NCBI RefSeq assembly: GCF_000208745.1
Contig: NC_030851.1
Span: 15,774,124-15,838,123 of the forward strand
Direction of reading: 5' to 3'
DNA from: Theobroma cacao
Taxonomy: Eukaryota; Streptophyta; Magnoliopsida; Malvales; Malvaceae
DNA length: 64,000 nt
Each line of letters opens with the position of its first letter. The stretch's first letter is position 1. Shown here piece after piece: positions 22,139 to 34,036 of this stretch. The notes under the pieces were generated by a model. It made no database searches. It had not been told where the DNA came from and was given only the letters and a program-made list of their open reading frames with translations. The position numbers and the translations under genes were made by a program.

Positions 22139-23180
22139 CTAAAATCGACTCTCACAGACATCATCCCACTCAAACTTAACTCCTTTACATGTCAAACGAG
22201 TCAGAGGAGCAGTTATCAATGAGAATCCTTGAACAAACCTCCGATAATAACTAGCTAAGCCAAGAAAACTACGAATCTCTGTTACCGTTTTCGATTGCTC
22301 CCATTGCAAGATTACTTCAATCTTCTTGGGATCGACATAAATTCTAGCCCCAGATACCACATGTCCCAAAAAAACCACTTCCTTCAACCAGAACTCACAT
22401 TTAGAGAACTTGGCATAAAGTTGTCTCTTGCCCAAAGTTTACAACACAATGCGCAAATGGGTAGCATGCTCATCATCATTCTTTGAATAAACCAGGATGT
22501 CATCTATGAATACTATCACAAACTTATCTAAGTATGGATGAAACACCCTGTTCATAAGATCCATAAAAGCTGCCGGGGCATTAGTCAAACCAAATGGCAT
22601 CACCAAAAACACATAATGCCCATAACGCATCCTAAAAGTAGTCTTGGGTACATCCTGCTCCTTAATTTTCAACTGATAATACCTAGACCTCAAATCAATC
22701 TTAGAAAACACCATAGCACCTCGCAATTGATCAAAAAGATCATCGATCCATGGTAGAGGATATTTATTCTTAATGGTCACTCGGTTCAACTGACAGTAGT
22801 CAATACATAATCGAAGAGTGCCATCATTCTTCTTTACAAATAGAACTGGTGCTCCCCAAGGAGAAATGCTAAGGCGAATGAAACCCTTATCCACCAAGTC
22901 TTGCAACTAGACTTTTAATTCTTTCAACTCAATCAGAGCCATTTGATATAGAGGGATAGAAATAAGTGCAGTACCCGAAAGTAAATCAATAGGGAACTCA
23001 AGCTCTTGCTCAGAATGCAGTCCCGATAATTCATCAGGAAATACATCAAGAAACTCACTAACTATTGGGACGTCCTCTAATTTAGGTTCCCCTTTTGAAG
23101 TATCGATCACCTGTGCTAAATATGTTAGATACCCTTTCTGCACCAATTTCAAAACTTTGATGGCCAAGATTACACAAGAC
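22139..23180 (-). pseudogene. Element E reverse transcriptase
   Basis: RNA-directed DNA polymerase. The frame 22906-22439 carries the main motifs: [63 protein letters not shown] and the catalytic FIDDILVYS. The frame 22435-22139 adds the thumb ([33 protein letters not shown]). A stop separates the two, but both are in the same frame. N-terminal sequence 23167-22907 includes the protease-RT linker with FPDELSGL and PLYQMA. Confidence 0.93.
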
Positions 23181-23760
23181 GGTAATACTCGATGTTTCCC
23201 TGCAAATACAATCTCTGCTCCCTCCGAATTCTGAAGTACAACTTTTTTTCAAAAACAATCCACATTCACCCGATGTGTAGTTAGCCAGTCCATACCCAAT
23301 ATTAAATCGAAATCTTTGATCTCTAAAGGAATCATGTCACCCCTAAATTCTTCCTCACCAACCATTACCCCATAATCTCTATAACGACTGTTTCTAACTA
23401 GTTTCTCTCCTACAAGAGTGTGAACTACAATTTCTTCCTCTAATGGTGATAGGTTTTCTATTAGTAATTGATGCAAATGCCATACTCACATATGACCTAT
23501 CTAAGCCAGAATTTATTAAAACATAAGCATCTTTATCAAAAAAAGACATAGTACCTGTCATTGCTCCAAGTCAGACTCATTCCTCATCTTTCTTCACAAC
23601 GAAGACTTTTGTCGAAGTACGAGTCTGTGGTCTCGAAGGTGGATATGCCGGGGTGTTACTCCCTACGCCAGACTATATAGCTATGCCTTGCCTCGGTGGT
23701 AACCCAGAAGGATCTCTCCTCTGCATATCCATACTAGCTGATGGAGATGGAGCAGCTGCT
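23181..23760 (-). pseudogene. Element E protease
   Basis: Retropepsin region of pol. The open part 23476-23249 includes IPLEIKDFDLILGMDWL, the flap-like end of gypsy proteases. The catalytic D-S/T-G segment lies just upstream (about 23540-23480) and is disrupted by a frameshift. The gag frame and the pol frame differ by one base between about 23808 and 23476, so an indel (or an original frameshift site) sits here. Confidence 0.7.
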
Positions 23761-24923
23761 ATACCGCGTCCCAACTATGGATAGTCACTCATAATGTGAC
23801 CTATCTATCAACATTGAAAACATCTTTCTAGCCCTCTACATAGCCCAAAATGACTTTTTGCGTAATTTTTGCATCTATCAGGACCTCCGAAACTCTTCCC
23901 AGAACTAGTCATAGCAGATCTGCTAAACCTCGAAGATCTCTGCTGTGATTGTGGAAATGGAGGTTGAGAAGATGTCACTGAAACAAAAGTATTGCTCCCT
24001 GAAGTCGCTGAGTCTTTGCCTCTCTTTGGTGGTTGACTAGAAAATACACTCAGATTTCTCCTCTTTCCAAACTCAGCTTGTATTCTCCTATTCTCATTTG
24101 CAAGCTTCTCGGCCCTTAAAGCCATCTGTACCACCTCCTTATGTGGCTCCCTACCCGTCACTGTCATCCGCTCTCTAATCTTATTATGGAGCCCTTCCTC
24201 AAAATAACTGGCCTGATCCCGCTCAGATTTCACCAGATCCGGTACATATAGCATCAGCTCGTTAAAACGAGCTTCGTACTCCTCTATAGTAAAATTCCCC
24301 TGTCTCAAACTCAGAAATTCTCTTTTCTTTTCTTTTTGACAAAAAAAAGTGAAATACTGACCATCAAATTCTCTTAGAAAGTCTGGTCAAGTCGGAGAAA
24401 TAATGAAACGAGATTTTACTAAATTCCACCATGTACGGGCCCTTTTATCCAATAATCTCGTGGCCACCATCAACTTCATGTCATCATCCAACCTCATATC
24501 TGAGAGTGTCTCTGAAACCTGATTAATCCAATCTTTGGCTACGGTCGCGTCCAACTCACCCGTAAAAGAAACGTAACCCAGTTTTCTAGCCTCCTTCAGC
24601 TTCTTAGAAATAGATACATCCTGTACTAGCGGAACTAAAGGAGTAGCTGGAGGCACTATAGATGGAGCCTGACCAGTTTGAGCTTGACCAGCCATTGCGA
24701 TAAAGAAAGCTACCAATGTCTGTGCTACCTTAAGAGGCATGGCAGGAATGCTCGTAGGTGGTGGCGGATGTGGATGAGTCTCGGCCTGCTCAGCAGCAAG
24801 TGCTGCCCGAATGGTAGACGCAGTCGATTCCTCCTCTACTACGTCTAGCTGACGACGTTGGGAACGACCTCTTCCCCTCTCAACCGATCTAGTAAGAGGT
24901 GGGTGGTCGTGTCGAGAAGGCAT
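23761..24923 (-). pseudogene. Element E gag
   Basis: Capsid and nucleocapsid gene. It starts MPSRHDHPPLTRSVERGRGR at 24923; no earlier in-frame start was seen after the primer site. The capsid part includes FTGELDATVAKDWINQV and LLDKRARTWWNLVK. The frame is the same before and after a TGA stop at 24387-24389 (a tryptophan position in relatives), then continues with NFTIEEYEARFNELMLYVPDL. The zinc knuckle near 23815 is destroyed: the first two cysteines (CFQC) are followed by two stops and the last cysteine is a tyrosine (IGHIMSDYP). Confidence 0.88.
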
Positions 24924-25084
24924 GATATTCTATAAGGGGAAACAAGCAAGTTTAGGCAACCTCAGGCTTTGTATACAGATGCATGCATTCTAGTCAACCT
25001 AACCTAACTTAACCTGGGGCCACACTGACACTATAAATTCTAAAACAACTTTAAAACTAAAAATTTTGATCTTTAAAACCAAAA

Positions 25085-25096
25085 GCTCTGATACCA
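25085..25096 (-). other. Element E primer binding site (tRNA-iMet)
   Basis: Minus strand TGGTATCAGAGC, seven bases inside the 5' LTR, complements the 3' end of initiator tRNA-Met. Confidence 0.9.
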
Positions 25097-25103
25097 ATCG
25101 AAT

Positions 25104-28018
25104 TGTCACGACCCAGTACTCCTTTCGAGGCCATGATAACCGCTGCGATGTCCCGATAGACATTCATTATCCGAAATGCCAATCAGAACCCTGCAAGGCT
25201 TTAATATCAGTTTCTCATTTTCCCTTGTGAATAATCATTGCCAAATATCACGTTCTAAAAAATTTTAAACTATTTCCAACTTAAAACAATAAAAAAATAA
25301 TTTTTATCTCACAAGGGTATTTTGGTCATTTTTCTTGAAAATTTCAATACCAGCTAATAATGTAGTATATAAATGTAGAACACATATTTCAAAATCAAAA
25401 ATAAATTTAGATATCTAAAACATTTATTTAAAGTGAAATTATGACTATTAGAATAAAATAAAAATGTTAAACAAAATATTCTATTTTCTTATAAAACAAT
25501 ATTTTTAGGACACTGCATATATAATTTTTACAGCGTAAAAGCAAAATAAATTCCTACATACAGTAGTATAGATAACTAAAGTATGAAATTTAATTTACAG
25601 TGACATGTGGACCCCCAAATAACAAAAATGAACGAAGGTTGTAAACCTACAGTTTTTGAGGAAGTAAAGCCAACTGTAACCTTCGATGATATCAACTATC
25701 TACAGCCTATAGTAAGCCTGAAATGGGTGGAAAGGAAGGTGGTGAGATTATAAAATTCCAGTGAGTAAACAGACATCATCATAAACATCTAGAGTTGAGT
25801 ACATGGAGATGATAAAATAAATCATCGTAAACATGGTCACAGCATTAGAACACATTTCATTCAAAATACATAACGAGGCTTATGAATCTCATAAAAACTA
25901 AGCTTGTGCCATAAATCCATCCGCGGGGACACCTTGGCCAAGGCATCCTACTTAGATCGCGAAGGCTATTAAAAATTCACATTTCGCATAAAACACATTT
26001 TTCGTTGGACATCACAACCGTTCCTTGGCGTTGGCTGAGTTCACCATCACATAGCGGTTCGACATGAAGTGAACTCAAATATCACCTCAGGAGCTACCCT
26101 ATGCACCTCTACAACTAAGGTGAGCACATATAAATGGGGTTACCATGCCCCTCTCATAGGCTAATCCACGGAACCCTCCTACTGCAGTAAGCTAATAACT
26201 ATCCCACAAATCAATAAAATTCAATAACATGATATGGCAATTACTGTAATTCACAACCTTTGAAGGCAAACAAACAATCCGTATTTCAATACAATTTCCA
26301 ACCAGCCAATCATGCCCGATTTATCATAAGCCAATTAATTTAAACAATCAAATTGCAACAACTAGCAGTCTCCGTGTACTCTATTTTTCAAAATCATTAT
26401 TAATTTCAAAACGATTTATAAATTAATTTCATTGAAACACATTTATTCATAAAACATGGAAATTTACCTTTTTAAATCTATTTTTCCAAAGAATTCATGA
26501 AATCATCTAAAAGCCACCTTAGATAATTAAAATGACAGTAAGTTTACTCACAATGTCTAGAGTGCAGATTTTCGAAGTACTCTGACTACTGGTCCTCGGA
26601 TGCAATTTTCTTGCGTTTATCGGGGGACTCACCACCTTGACATAGTACAAAATCAAGAAACTACATTGGTACTAAATCGAAATTAAACTAATTTAGACTA
26701 CTAATGCATGATATGGAATGCAAAATGCACAGGTAACCATCTAAACCCGGTATTGGCCTAATTCATCTTATCACCCAATTAATTGGCCAATGCGTCCAAT
26801 TTAGCTCTAAATTGCTCCATTTCTTTTTCAATACCTTCATTCACCAAACATAAGTCAAATAACCTAAAATTTGACAAAACCATCTTCACTTTTCTTCTTA
26901 GAATTTTCGGTCAATAATGGTGCATTAACACCGTAATTTTTCCTACTATATTTTCACACCATAATTCATCATTTTCTAACCAATTCTCTTAAAATAAAGA
27001 TCAAATTCATCCTCACTCAATACAAGGTAGGTTCGGCCATTGATGGGTGATCGGGAAAATGAATTCTTTTCTTGTTGTTTTGCTTCTAGACATGGTAAAC
27101 TAACTAAAAACACAACATAACTTGAAATTAAATCAATCCAACATCATTCTCTCTCCATGCTCATTCGGCTAGCCATGAATTCACCATGAAAACATACAAT
27201 TTAACCATGGTAAATAAGGAGAAATGCTTAAGGAAAATAGATTTCAAGTTAAAATTGAGAAATCCTACCTTTTTCACTTGTTTTCCTTTATTTACACACT
27301 TTTTCTCTTGAAATTCTCCACCTAGGGTTTGTTCTTTCTTTGTTTCCCTCCTTTCCTTGCTTGGCCGAATATTTGAAGAGAAATGAGAGGTTCATAGGCT
27401 GATTTTTAAAGGAAATAATAAAATATTCTAAGCTTGACACATGGCATTTTTCCATTGGTCCATTTTTAAAACTTTAAAAATTTTAAACTTTTTATCTCCA
27501 TCACATATATTTTCTCACCTATCCATAACATAAAAAGTCAATGGATGAATTCTATGAGCATGACAAGTGTTGGTGGTGTAAAATTACAATTTTGCCACTA
27601 GGGTGGCAAAATTACCAATTTACCCTTATGCTCCGAAAAATGCCAAGATTAAAATTTTTCACTTGTCAACCTCCAATCATACTCCAATAAGTTAAATGTG
27701 ATCAAAATCTTTGAAAAAATTTCTATTTTGTCCTCGAGTGGTAAAATTACGATTTTACCCCTAGATAGTGAAATTTTCAGTTTGACTCCAAATTGATCCT
27801 CGAACCCCAAATCACCATTTTAAATCATTCCTAGACTGTAAAATTTTCAATTTCACCTTAAAATCTCTATTTGTTCTAGTTCGAGGCTTAAATCAACTTT
27901 GTTGTACCTCTACGTATAATACCGACTTTTGTAAATTTTTCGGGACTCTTCTAGCATGCAAACATGCTATCCTTCACATGTATATCATGACAAGTATTTT
28001 ATAAGGTTAGGCTTTACA
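25104..28018 (-). repeat. Element E 5' LTR
   Basis: 2915 bp, plus-strand ends TGTCACGACCC and GGCTTTACA. It is paired with 17054-20037. In the first two hundred bases I count a modest number of differences, mostly transitions, so the element is not brand new. Confidence 0.92.
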
Positions 28019-29176
28019 AAATATCTCTCCCAATTAATTTACTATATGTCTATGCAAATTATATTGAAGAAAGATTCATTAAGTTTATGCTCTAATTTTG
28101 GCTTCATATGGCTTATAGGTGTATGTCTACCCTATATACAAATCAAACCACCTAATCAACTAAGTGTATTCGATCATACGCTATTCTATTCAAGGTCTAC
28201 CTAAATCTCCTTTGTTAAGGTTTAACTTAGATTTCCAATTCAATTTAATTGGTGGCCAGTTAACTAAAAGCATTAAGAATAAAATAAAATAAACAACTTA
28301 AATCAATCAAACATAATCAAAAGAAAGATAAATAATTCAAACTACTTATTGAGTTCAATCATAATCTTAGATTAACAATTTAGTTCCCTATCAAGTCACA
28401 CATCATCATTGAATAAAGTTTAAACATTAAAAACAAAACCAAGAAAATAAGAGAATAAAAGAAAAGATAGAAAAGCTCAAGAGTTGTATTCTTGATCTCT
28501 AAATCTCCTTGAATCCTTTAAATTCTTCTTAGCTTCAATGACTCTGTGGCTTGACTCTCAGTTGTTAATCTGGTGTTTTTCTCTTCTTCTCTAAAATATT
28601 GTTTTTATAGGCTTTGATGTTAGGCCAAGTTGGGTGGAGAAAGAAGTCAATTTCAGCTAGGATTTCCTCATCAGACTATGTGAGTCACAGCCTTGCCTAA
28701 TTAATTAACCGAAATCATAATTGCTCTAGGACTGCTATAGTGCATTAACTTTGACAAGAGTTTTGACTACCTTTCAACCCGAACTGGGTGAAGTAGTAAC
28801 ATGAAAATTGCAGCTTTTTCTCTTATCTTTCCAATGGTTTAAAAATTGCTTCATTAGAAGCTCTGTAGAGAAGGTTATGGCTAAAATACCAAAATATGTG
28901 TAGTACAAGTTTGCACCATGAAATTGCTCTCCTTCTTTTACTAGAATTCTTCTTTTATCAAATACCTAAAAAAGCACAAATAAATCAATAACAATCTATC
29001 TTAACCATTTTAACATCAAATTAAGCATAAAATTAACCATGATTAGATTGACTCACCTAAAATAACTAATTTAAAATAATTAAATAAAACCTATTAATTT
29101 TTATGCATTACTACAAGAACTACGTTAATTTATTATGAAAATTGAACCTAAATAATTTTATATCATAGAGTTATCA
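28019..29176 (-). repeat. Element D 3' LTR, inner part
   Basis: Resumes with the TSD AAATA and 'tctctcccaattaattt', the same wording as 59962 in the 5' LTR. It ends with 'atagagttatca' at 29176. Confidence 0.9.
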
Positions 29177-29276
29177 CACCCTCAAACTTAATATTTTGCT
29201 ATTCCTCAAGCAAAACATAGAAAAGAAACTAACTTACGAAAATCAAATTCAGTTAAAGAAAACTAAAATAAATATA

Positions 29277-29314
29277 GTTACTACTACTACTACTACTACT
29301 ACTATTACCACTAT

Positions 29315-29346
<32 letters not shown>

Positions 29347-29361
29347 TTACTACTACTACTA
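29277..29361. repeat. (ACT)n microsatellite
   Basis: About 85 bp of ACT/ATT triplets with a few interruptions ('attaccactatt', 'catatt'). The overlapping threonine-rich and serine-rich ORFs are simply this repeat translated. Confidence 0.95.
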
Positions 29362-30833
29362 GAGATAAAGTGCACCAACTTAATGATTCCTATAATTTCC
29401 TCAAAAGTATGTCTATCAATCATTAACCTAAGGAAAAATGTAGGCATCAATTAAATTCATGTTTCACTTCTAATGCAAGCAGATTCTCGAATGGATTTTC
29501 GTGTGTGGGTGTAATATTTTATCAAGAACATCATGACATCCGGATAAGTTTGTGCCAACACAAATTTCAAATTAGTACTAGATTTTTGTAGGGTTACTTT
29601 TCATCTCTCTCTCCATTAATGTAGACTAATACAAAGCTAGGGATCTATAGGACTTTATAAAGCTTGTAATGCATGGCTAAAGTCAAGGTATGGTAAAGGA
29701 TATTAATGTGGCTAAAATCACCCTAAGCACATAATTATTCTAGGACCTATATATAGAGCTCTATTTTCCTTCTACAAGTACACATTTTCTTCCACATTTG
29801 ATATTTTCTCTCATTCAACACACCTTTTTTTTTCACAATTTCACAACCCTAAACTTATTTTCTTTATATTGTAGGTAGTGGGGTTATTTTTCATATTTTG
29901 AACTTCTTTTTTCACATCAACATCACCTTTCCACCTTTTTCGACATTCAGATCAATTTATATTTCCTAAAACAATATACATGCTGAGGAGTGAGGGTTGC
30001 AAAATTGAAAAATTAATTTTAAGGCTAAACTCAATTATTATGTAGTTAAACAAAGAAAAGGGAAATTAGGCTCAAAAAAGGTATACTAGGGATAAAAATT
30101 TAACAAGGTTGGCTTTTTAGGCTCAAACGGTCTAATGATGGTCTAAATCATGTCCTGAACTAAGTATTGCCTAGGATTTCACCTCGAGAGAAAATCAAGC
30201 AAATTCTAGAATTCATGACATAATCTAAATTTTACATCAATATAAACTTTCTCTATATATTCGAATAATTCAAAGCAAAAGATCTAGTGCTCAAAATTGT
30301 GGAAATCACATTCTAACGATAATACTTAACAAAAGATTTAGCATGAATCCAAACAAAAACCTTATTCACCAAAAGCTAAAATTTCAAGACAATTAGTTAT
30401 CATCATTGAATAGAGAAATCATCGAAAAAATTGGCATAACTTTACTCTAGATTCCTAAAATTCAAACAAGAGATAAATTCCTTTACCAACTAATCATAAA
30501 TTATTTATAAATCTAGATAAACATGAAAATTAAATTAAATTTAAAACTTTCACTGAATATTCACCACTAGACAAATAAATTCACCCCCTCAAACTTAAAT
30601 TAAACATTGTTCTCAATGTTAGAAAAAAGAAAGGAAAGGTAATGAATACTCCCCTGATGATTGGATAAATTTTGGAGAAGCTCTAATTCTCCTCCTTGTC
30701 CTTATCATCTTTATTGTCACTTAAAGGAAATTTTTTTTTCACTACAAAAAAAATAGATAAAGATTAATGTAGAGAAATAAAATAAATAATAAATAAAAAT
30801 AATTGAAAAAAAAATAAATAAAGAAAAGGGTTT

Positions 30834-31100
30834 TTGTTGGGTAATGGGCTAGTGGGCTGCCCATTGTTGGCAGCCCATAAAAGGGGTTCTAGTAAGTGGG
30901 TAATGGATAAATGGGTAAACGGGTAAGTGGGCTACTGGGTAAATAGGTAAGTGGGCTATGGGTAATGGGCTTCTGGGTAAATTGGTAATGGGTAATGGGT
31001 AGTGGACTAGTGGGCAAATGGGTAAGTGGGCTACTGGGTAAATGGGTAAGTGGCCTATGAGTAATGGGCTGCTAGGTAAATTGGTAGTGGGGTGGCCCTT
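30834..31100. repeat. G-rich tandem repeat of TGGGTAA-type units
   Basis: More than 20 runs of GGG in about 265 bp on the plus strand, in mixed units such as 'aaatgggtaagtgggctact' and 'gggtaatgggc'. C and B lack it at this place. A G-quadruplex is plausible from spacing alone. Confidence 0.85.
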
Positions 31101-31139
31101 TTTTTTTTTTATTTTAACAGAGTCACGGCTTCGAGCCTA

Positions 31140-31155
31140 GTGAGCCGCGGCTCAC
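31140..31155. other. 16-bp perfect palindrome
   Basis: gtgagccgcggctcac is its own reverse complement. It lies in a more GC-rich patch (31120-31215) of otherwise AT-rich DNA. Confidence 0.85.
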
Positions 31156-31440
31156 ATTATTTTATGTCTGGGAAGCTACGACATCGCTTAGTGGGAGTCG
31201 CGACTTACCGCCCTTTCTACTTCTTTTTTTTTTTGCATTTTTTTATTTTTTTGAAATATTTTTTTTAAGAAAATTTTTTTTTGAAATATTATTTTTTTAT
31301 ATATTTTTTTAAAAAATTTGAATTTTTTTTATATGAACCTGCACAAATAAAAGAGATTGTTAATAATTTAATAGTTAAATAAATAAAATAAACATAAATA
31401 AAAAAAAGTAAGTTAGAGTGCTTGGGTTACCTCCCAAGAA

Positions 31441-32345
31441 GCGTTTCTTTATAGTCACTAGCTTAAGTATGGTACCCCATTCTACACTACTTTATATGAC
31501 TTGAGACTTTCTTTATTGACCTTGACTGCTCCGGTAAGTCCATTATAAATCTTGATAACATCATAAGGATGAATCTCTACCACCTTAAAAGTGTTCCCCT
31601 AATATGGTCTAAGATTCGATAAGATGGAGTTGTGAATAAGAAAATACTACGCGCTGTCCAACCACAAAATCAAAATAGCTAGAAAGTGGTGGTGGTTTTG
31701 TCTCAAGAGTTGGCACCTGCATTGTTAAAGGTGGTGGAATAGGCTTACCTTTACCTTCATTGACTAAATCCACTTTATATCAACTATCTGTATAGGGATA
31801 CTAAGTTGCATTGAACAAATTAAATACCACTTCCTCGTCTCCAACTCTAAAAGTTATTTTTCCATTCTTCACATCAATAATTGCTCCAACTGTAACTAAG
31901 AATGGTCCTCCCAAAATAAAAGGAATTTCAACATCATCTTCAATCTTGAGCATAATGAAGTCCATAAGAATGTATAAATGCCTAACTTTAAGCAAAATAT
32001 CCTCTATAATCTCTACTGGGTGCCTAATTGTTCTATCTGGTAATTGCAAGGTAACTATCATAGGTTGTATCTTTGAAATCCAAGTTTCTTGGCAATTGAC
32101 AAAGGGATTATTGAAATACTAGCACTTAAATCACATAAAGCTTTAGAAATTTTAAAAGTACCAATAGTGCAAGGAATAGAAAAACTCTCTGGATCTTTAA
32201 GCTTTGGTGGAAGCTTATTCTAGATTATAGCACTACACTCTTCAGTAAGTGCAACAATCTCAAACTCTTCCAATTTCCTTTTTTTGGTCAAGATGTCTTT
32301 CAAGAATTTAAGATAACTTGGCATTTGTTTTAAAGCTTCAGCGAA
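31441..32345 (-). pseudogene. Element D protease
   Basis: Athila/Tat-type protease gene. The frame 32061-31801 carries LQLPDRTIRHPVEIIEDILLKV, IEDDVEIPFILGGPFL and VKNGKITFRVGDEEVVF. The catalytic region near 32135 reads CDLSASISIIP, so the usual DLGAS has a serine for the glycine. N-terminal phrases (PSYLKFLKDIL, KKRKLEEFE) are at about 32320-32250. Downstream (31740-31450) a lysine/serine-rich tail resembles the tail of B. Stops and one frameshift break it. Confidence 0.78.
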
Positions 32346-32967
32346 GGGAATATTAATGTGTAGTTTTTTAAATACCTCAAGAAATCTCTGGAATTGTTTT
32401 TCAAGTTTTTGCTTTTGAAAACGTTAAAGAAAAGGTGGTGGAGGTGCAGGAGTGGATTATGATTTTTTTTTTGAATTTTCAGTAGATTTTTCAACCACAA
32501 TTTCCTTTTCAGCATTTTTTTCAATGTCTTTCCCAGTAGATTGAATGGAAATCTTAGAATTTAACGATTGATTACTTACCTATTTACGTACCTCTTTTCC
32601 ATTGCGGAGAGTGATTGCCATACAATGTTTCTTACTTTCTCTTCTTTGGTTGGGTTCAGTATCACTTAGTAAGGTACCATGCGGTCTAGTATTCAAGGCA
32701 CTGGCAAGTTGGCCTATTTGTATCTCAAGATTTCTAATTGAAGTTGCTTGATTTTGAATGGAGGCATCAATCTTTATCCTAAATGCATCTGTCTTTGTTA
32801 TGAATGCATCAGTTTTTGTCATGAATGCATCAGTCTTTGTCATGAACTGCATAAACATATCCTCCGTTGAAGGCTTTTTCTTTGGCATAGGGATTCTAGA
32901 TGGAAATCCAGGAGGAAAGTTTAACTTAGCCACTGATGAAAAGCCTTGGTTGTTATTCCATGACAAA
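32346..32967 (-). pseudogene. Element D gag, C-terminal part
   Basis: C-terminal gag. The frame from 32967 down includes LNFPPGFPSRIPMPKKKPS, a threefold MTKTDAF repeat (about 32850-32780), IQIGQLASALNTRPHGTL and CMAITLRNGKEVRK. The PPGF, QIGQLA and ITLR.GKE phrases are family hallmarks. It is cut at 32967-32972 by Copia F; the N-terminal half is at 58450-59374. The first residues of the apparent ORF above 32972 belong to the F LTR, not to gag. Confidence 0.85.
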
Positions 32968-32972
32968 TTAGG

Positions 32973-34036
32973 TGTTGGCTCCATTAGTTTTTGATGATAG
33001 TAAAACATTCCCATTCATTTGTGTCTAATACCTTTACTTAAGTGTGCAGGAAAATTAATGTATGAAATTAATAAATCAATCTTTCAAACTGTATATTAAA
33101 AGAAAAAGGGAGATAAAAATAATGAGACATGATTGATTAACAAAGAGGAAGCTCATTAGTTGAATAAGGAAGAATTTTGGTCGACCAAGATTCAAATTGG
33201 AGAAATGATGGGCTGAAGAGTTTGAAGAATAGAGACAATTTAGTCAACCAAGAAAATGGACTAGTCAACTAAGTGCTTACTATCAGAACTACCAGAGACA
33301 GGGAGCAGAACATAGAGACAACCTAGTCAACTAAGATATCAAATAGTCGACTAAGAGCATTCTATCTGCAAGTTTTAAATCTGCACTAAAAGATAGAGTA
33401 ACGGCTAGAATTGACTCTCAACTGTCTCCAACGACTAAAAAACTTTCAAACTACCACTAGAGATGTTTCTCCAAGTATAAAAGGGTCTTCCAACAATTAG
33501 AAGGAAGTTTTTAAAGTTTAGAGAGAAGATTTAAGCCTTATAGAGCAAAAAATCATAAAATATTCTCTGCACTTTGCAGCACTCAAACGATCATCTTTTG
33601 TACTTGTATTTTGCACTCAACCTTGTACCATTTAGATCAACTTGTGATCATAGGTACTTTCTTCTACCTTTTTTATTTTATTTTTAGAGTGAGGGAGTCA
33701 CTCTAAGAGGTTGTTTCAAGCTCGGTGTGCTTGAAGGTGTTAAGGTTCTAACTTAGCCTTGAAAAGTTAGGTGTTGGATTTTAGTTTAGCTTGTGAAAAA
33801 CTAGTGTAAAAGGTTTTGGCTGAGCCTTGTAAAAGCCATTGTAAAGCTTAGTGAAAGCTTGTGAATTTCATCAGTTCTCAGTGGATTTGTTGGAAAAATC
33901 CTTGGTTGGATAATCAAGGTAGTGGATGTAGGTTTTAGACCAAACCAATATAAATTGCTGTGCATTGTTCTCTGTTTTTATTTTCTTTGTTCTGAAAATT
34001 AGTTCTTTGTCAAAAGTCGATTTGTGCTGTTCACCT
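32973..34036 (+). repeat. Element F 5' LTR, first part
   Basis: Begins TGTTGGCTCCATTAG, like 57590. It retains about 240 bp (roughly 33308-33547) that are absent from the 3' LTR. It is cut by G after 'tgttcacct'; the last 30 bp are at 44256-44285. Confidence 0.9.
33476..33483 (+). promoter_or_regulatory. Probable TATA box of element F LTR
   Basis: TATAAAAG in 'ccaagtataaaagggtc', in the middle of the LTR where a pol II promoter is expected. The 3' LTR has lost this segment. Confidence 0.6.

Larger units (their letters stand above)
17054..28018 (-). mobile_element. Element E: complete Ty3/gypsy chromovirus, TSD AAATA
   Basis: Full-length minus-strand element with a perfect TSD AAATA (17049-17053 and 28019-28023). 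LTRs are 17054-20037 (3') and 25104-28018 (5'), each just under 3 kb. Gag-protease-RT-RNase H-integrase-chromodomain order, a tRNA-iMet primer site and long LTRs fit the Tekay/Del group of plant chromoviruses (clade placement by recognition, not computed). The pol frame is nearly continuous from 23476 to 20554, but scattered stops make it non-autonomous. Confidence 0.93.
29177..31440 (-). other. Element D polypurine tract and noncoding internal region
   Basis: Starts with the polypurine tract (AAGTTTGAGGGTG on the minus strand, 29177-29189). No coding region is visible. It is homologous to the C region 2716-4299 in several blocks. It contains an (ACT)n microsatellite (29277-29361), a G-rich degenerate tandem repeat (30834-31100), a 16-bp perfect palindrome (31140-31155) and T-runs (31090-31330). 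The 'gggttacctcccaagaagcg' block at about 31424 marks the end near the protease gene. Confidence 0.7.

Noticed and set aside
29196..29450. Threonine-rich and serine-rich ORFs on both strands
   Set aside because: They are the (ACT)n microsatellite.
30834..31100. Interstitial telomere repeat because of TGGGTAA-like units
   Set aside because: The plant telomere unit TTTAGGG is absent; the units are irregular.
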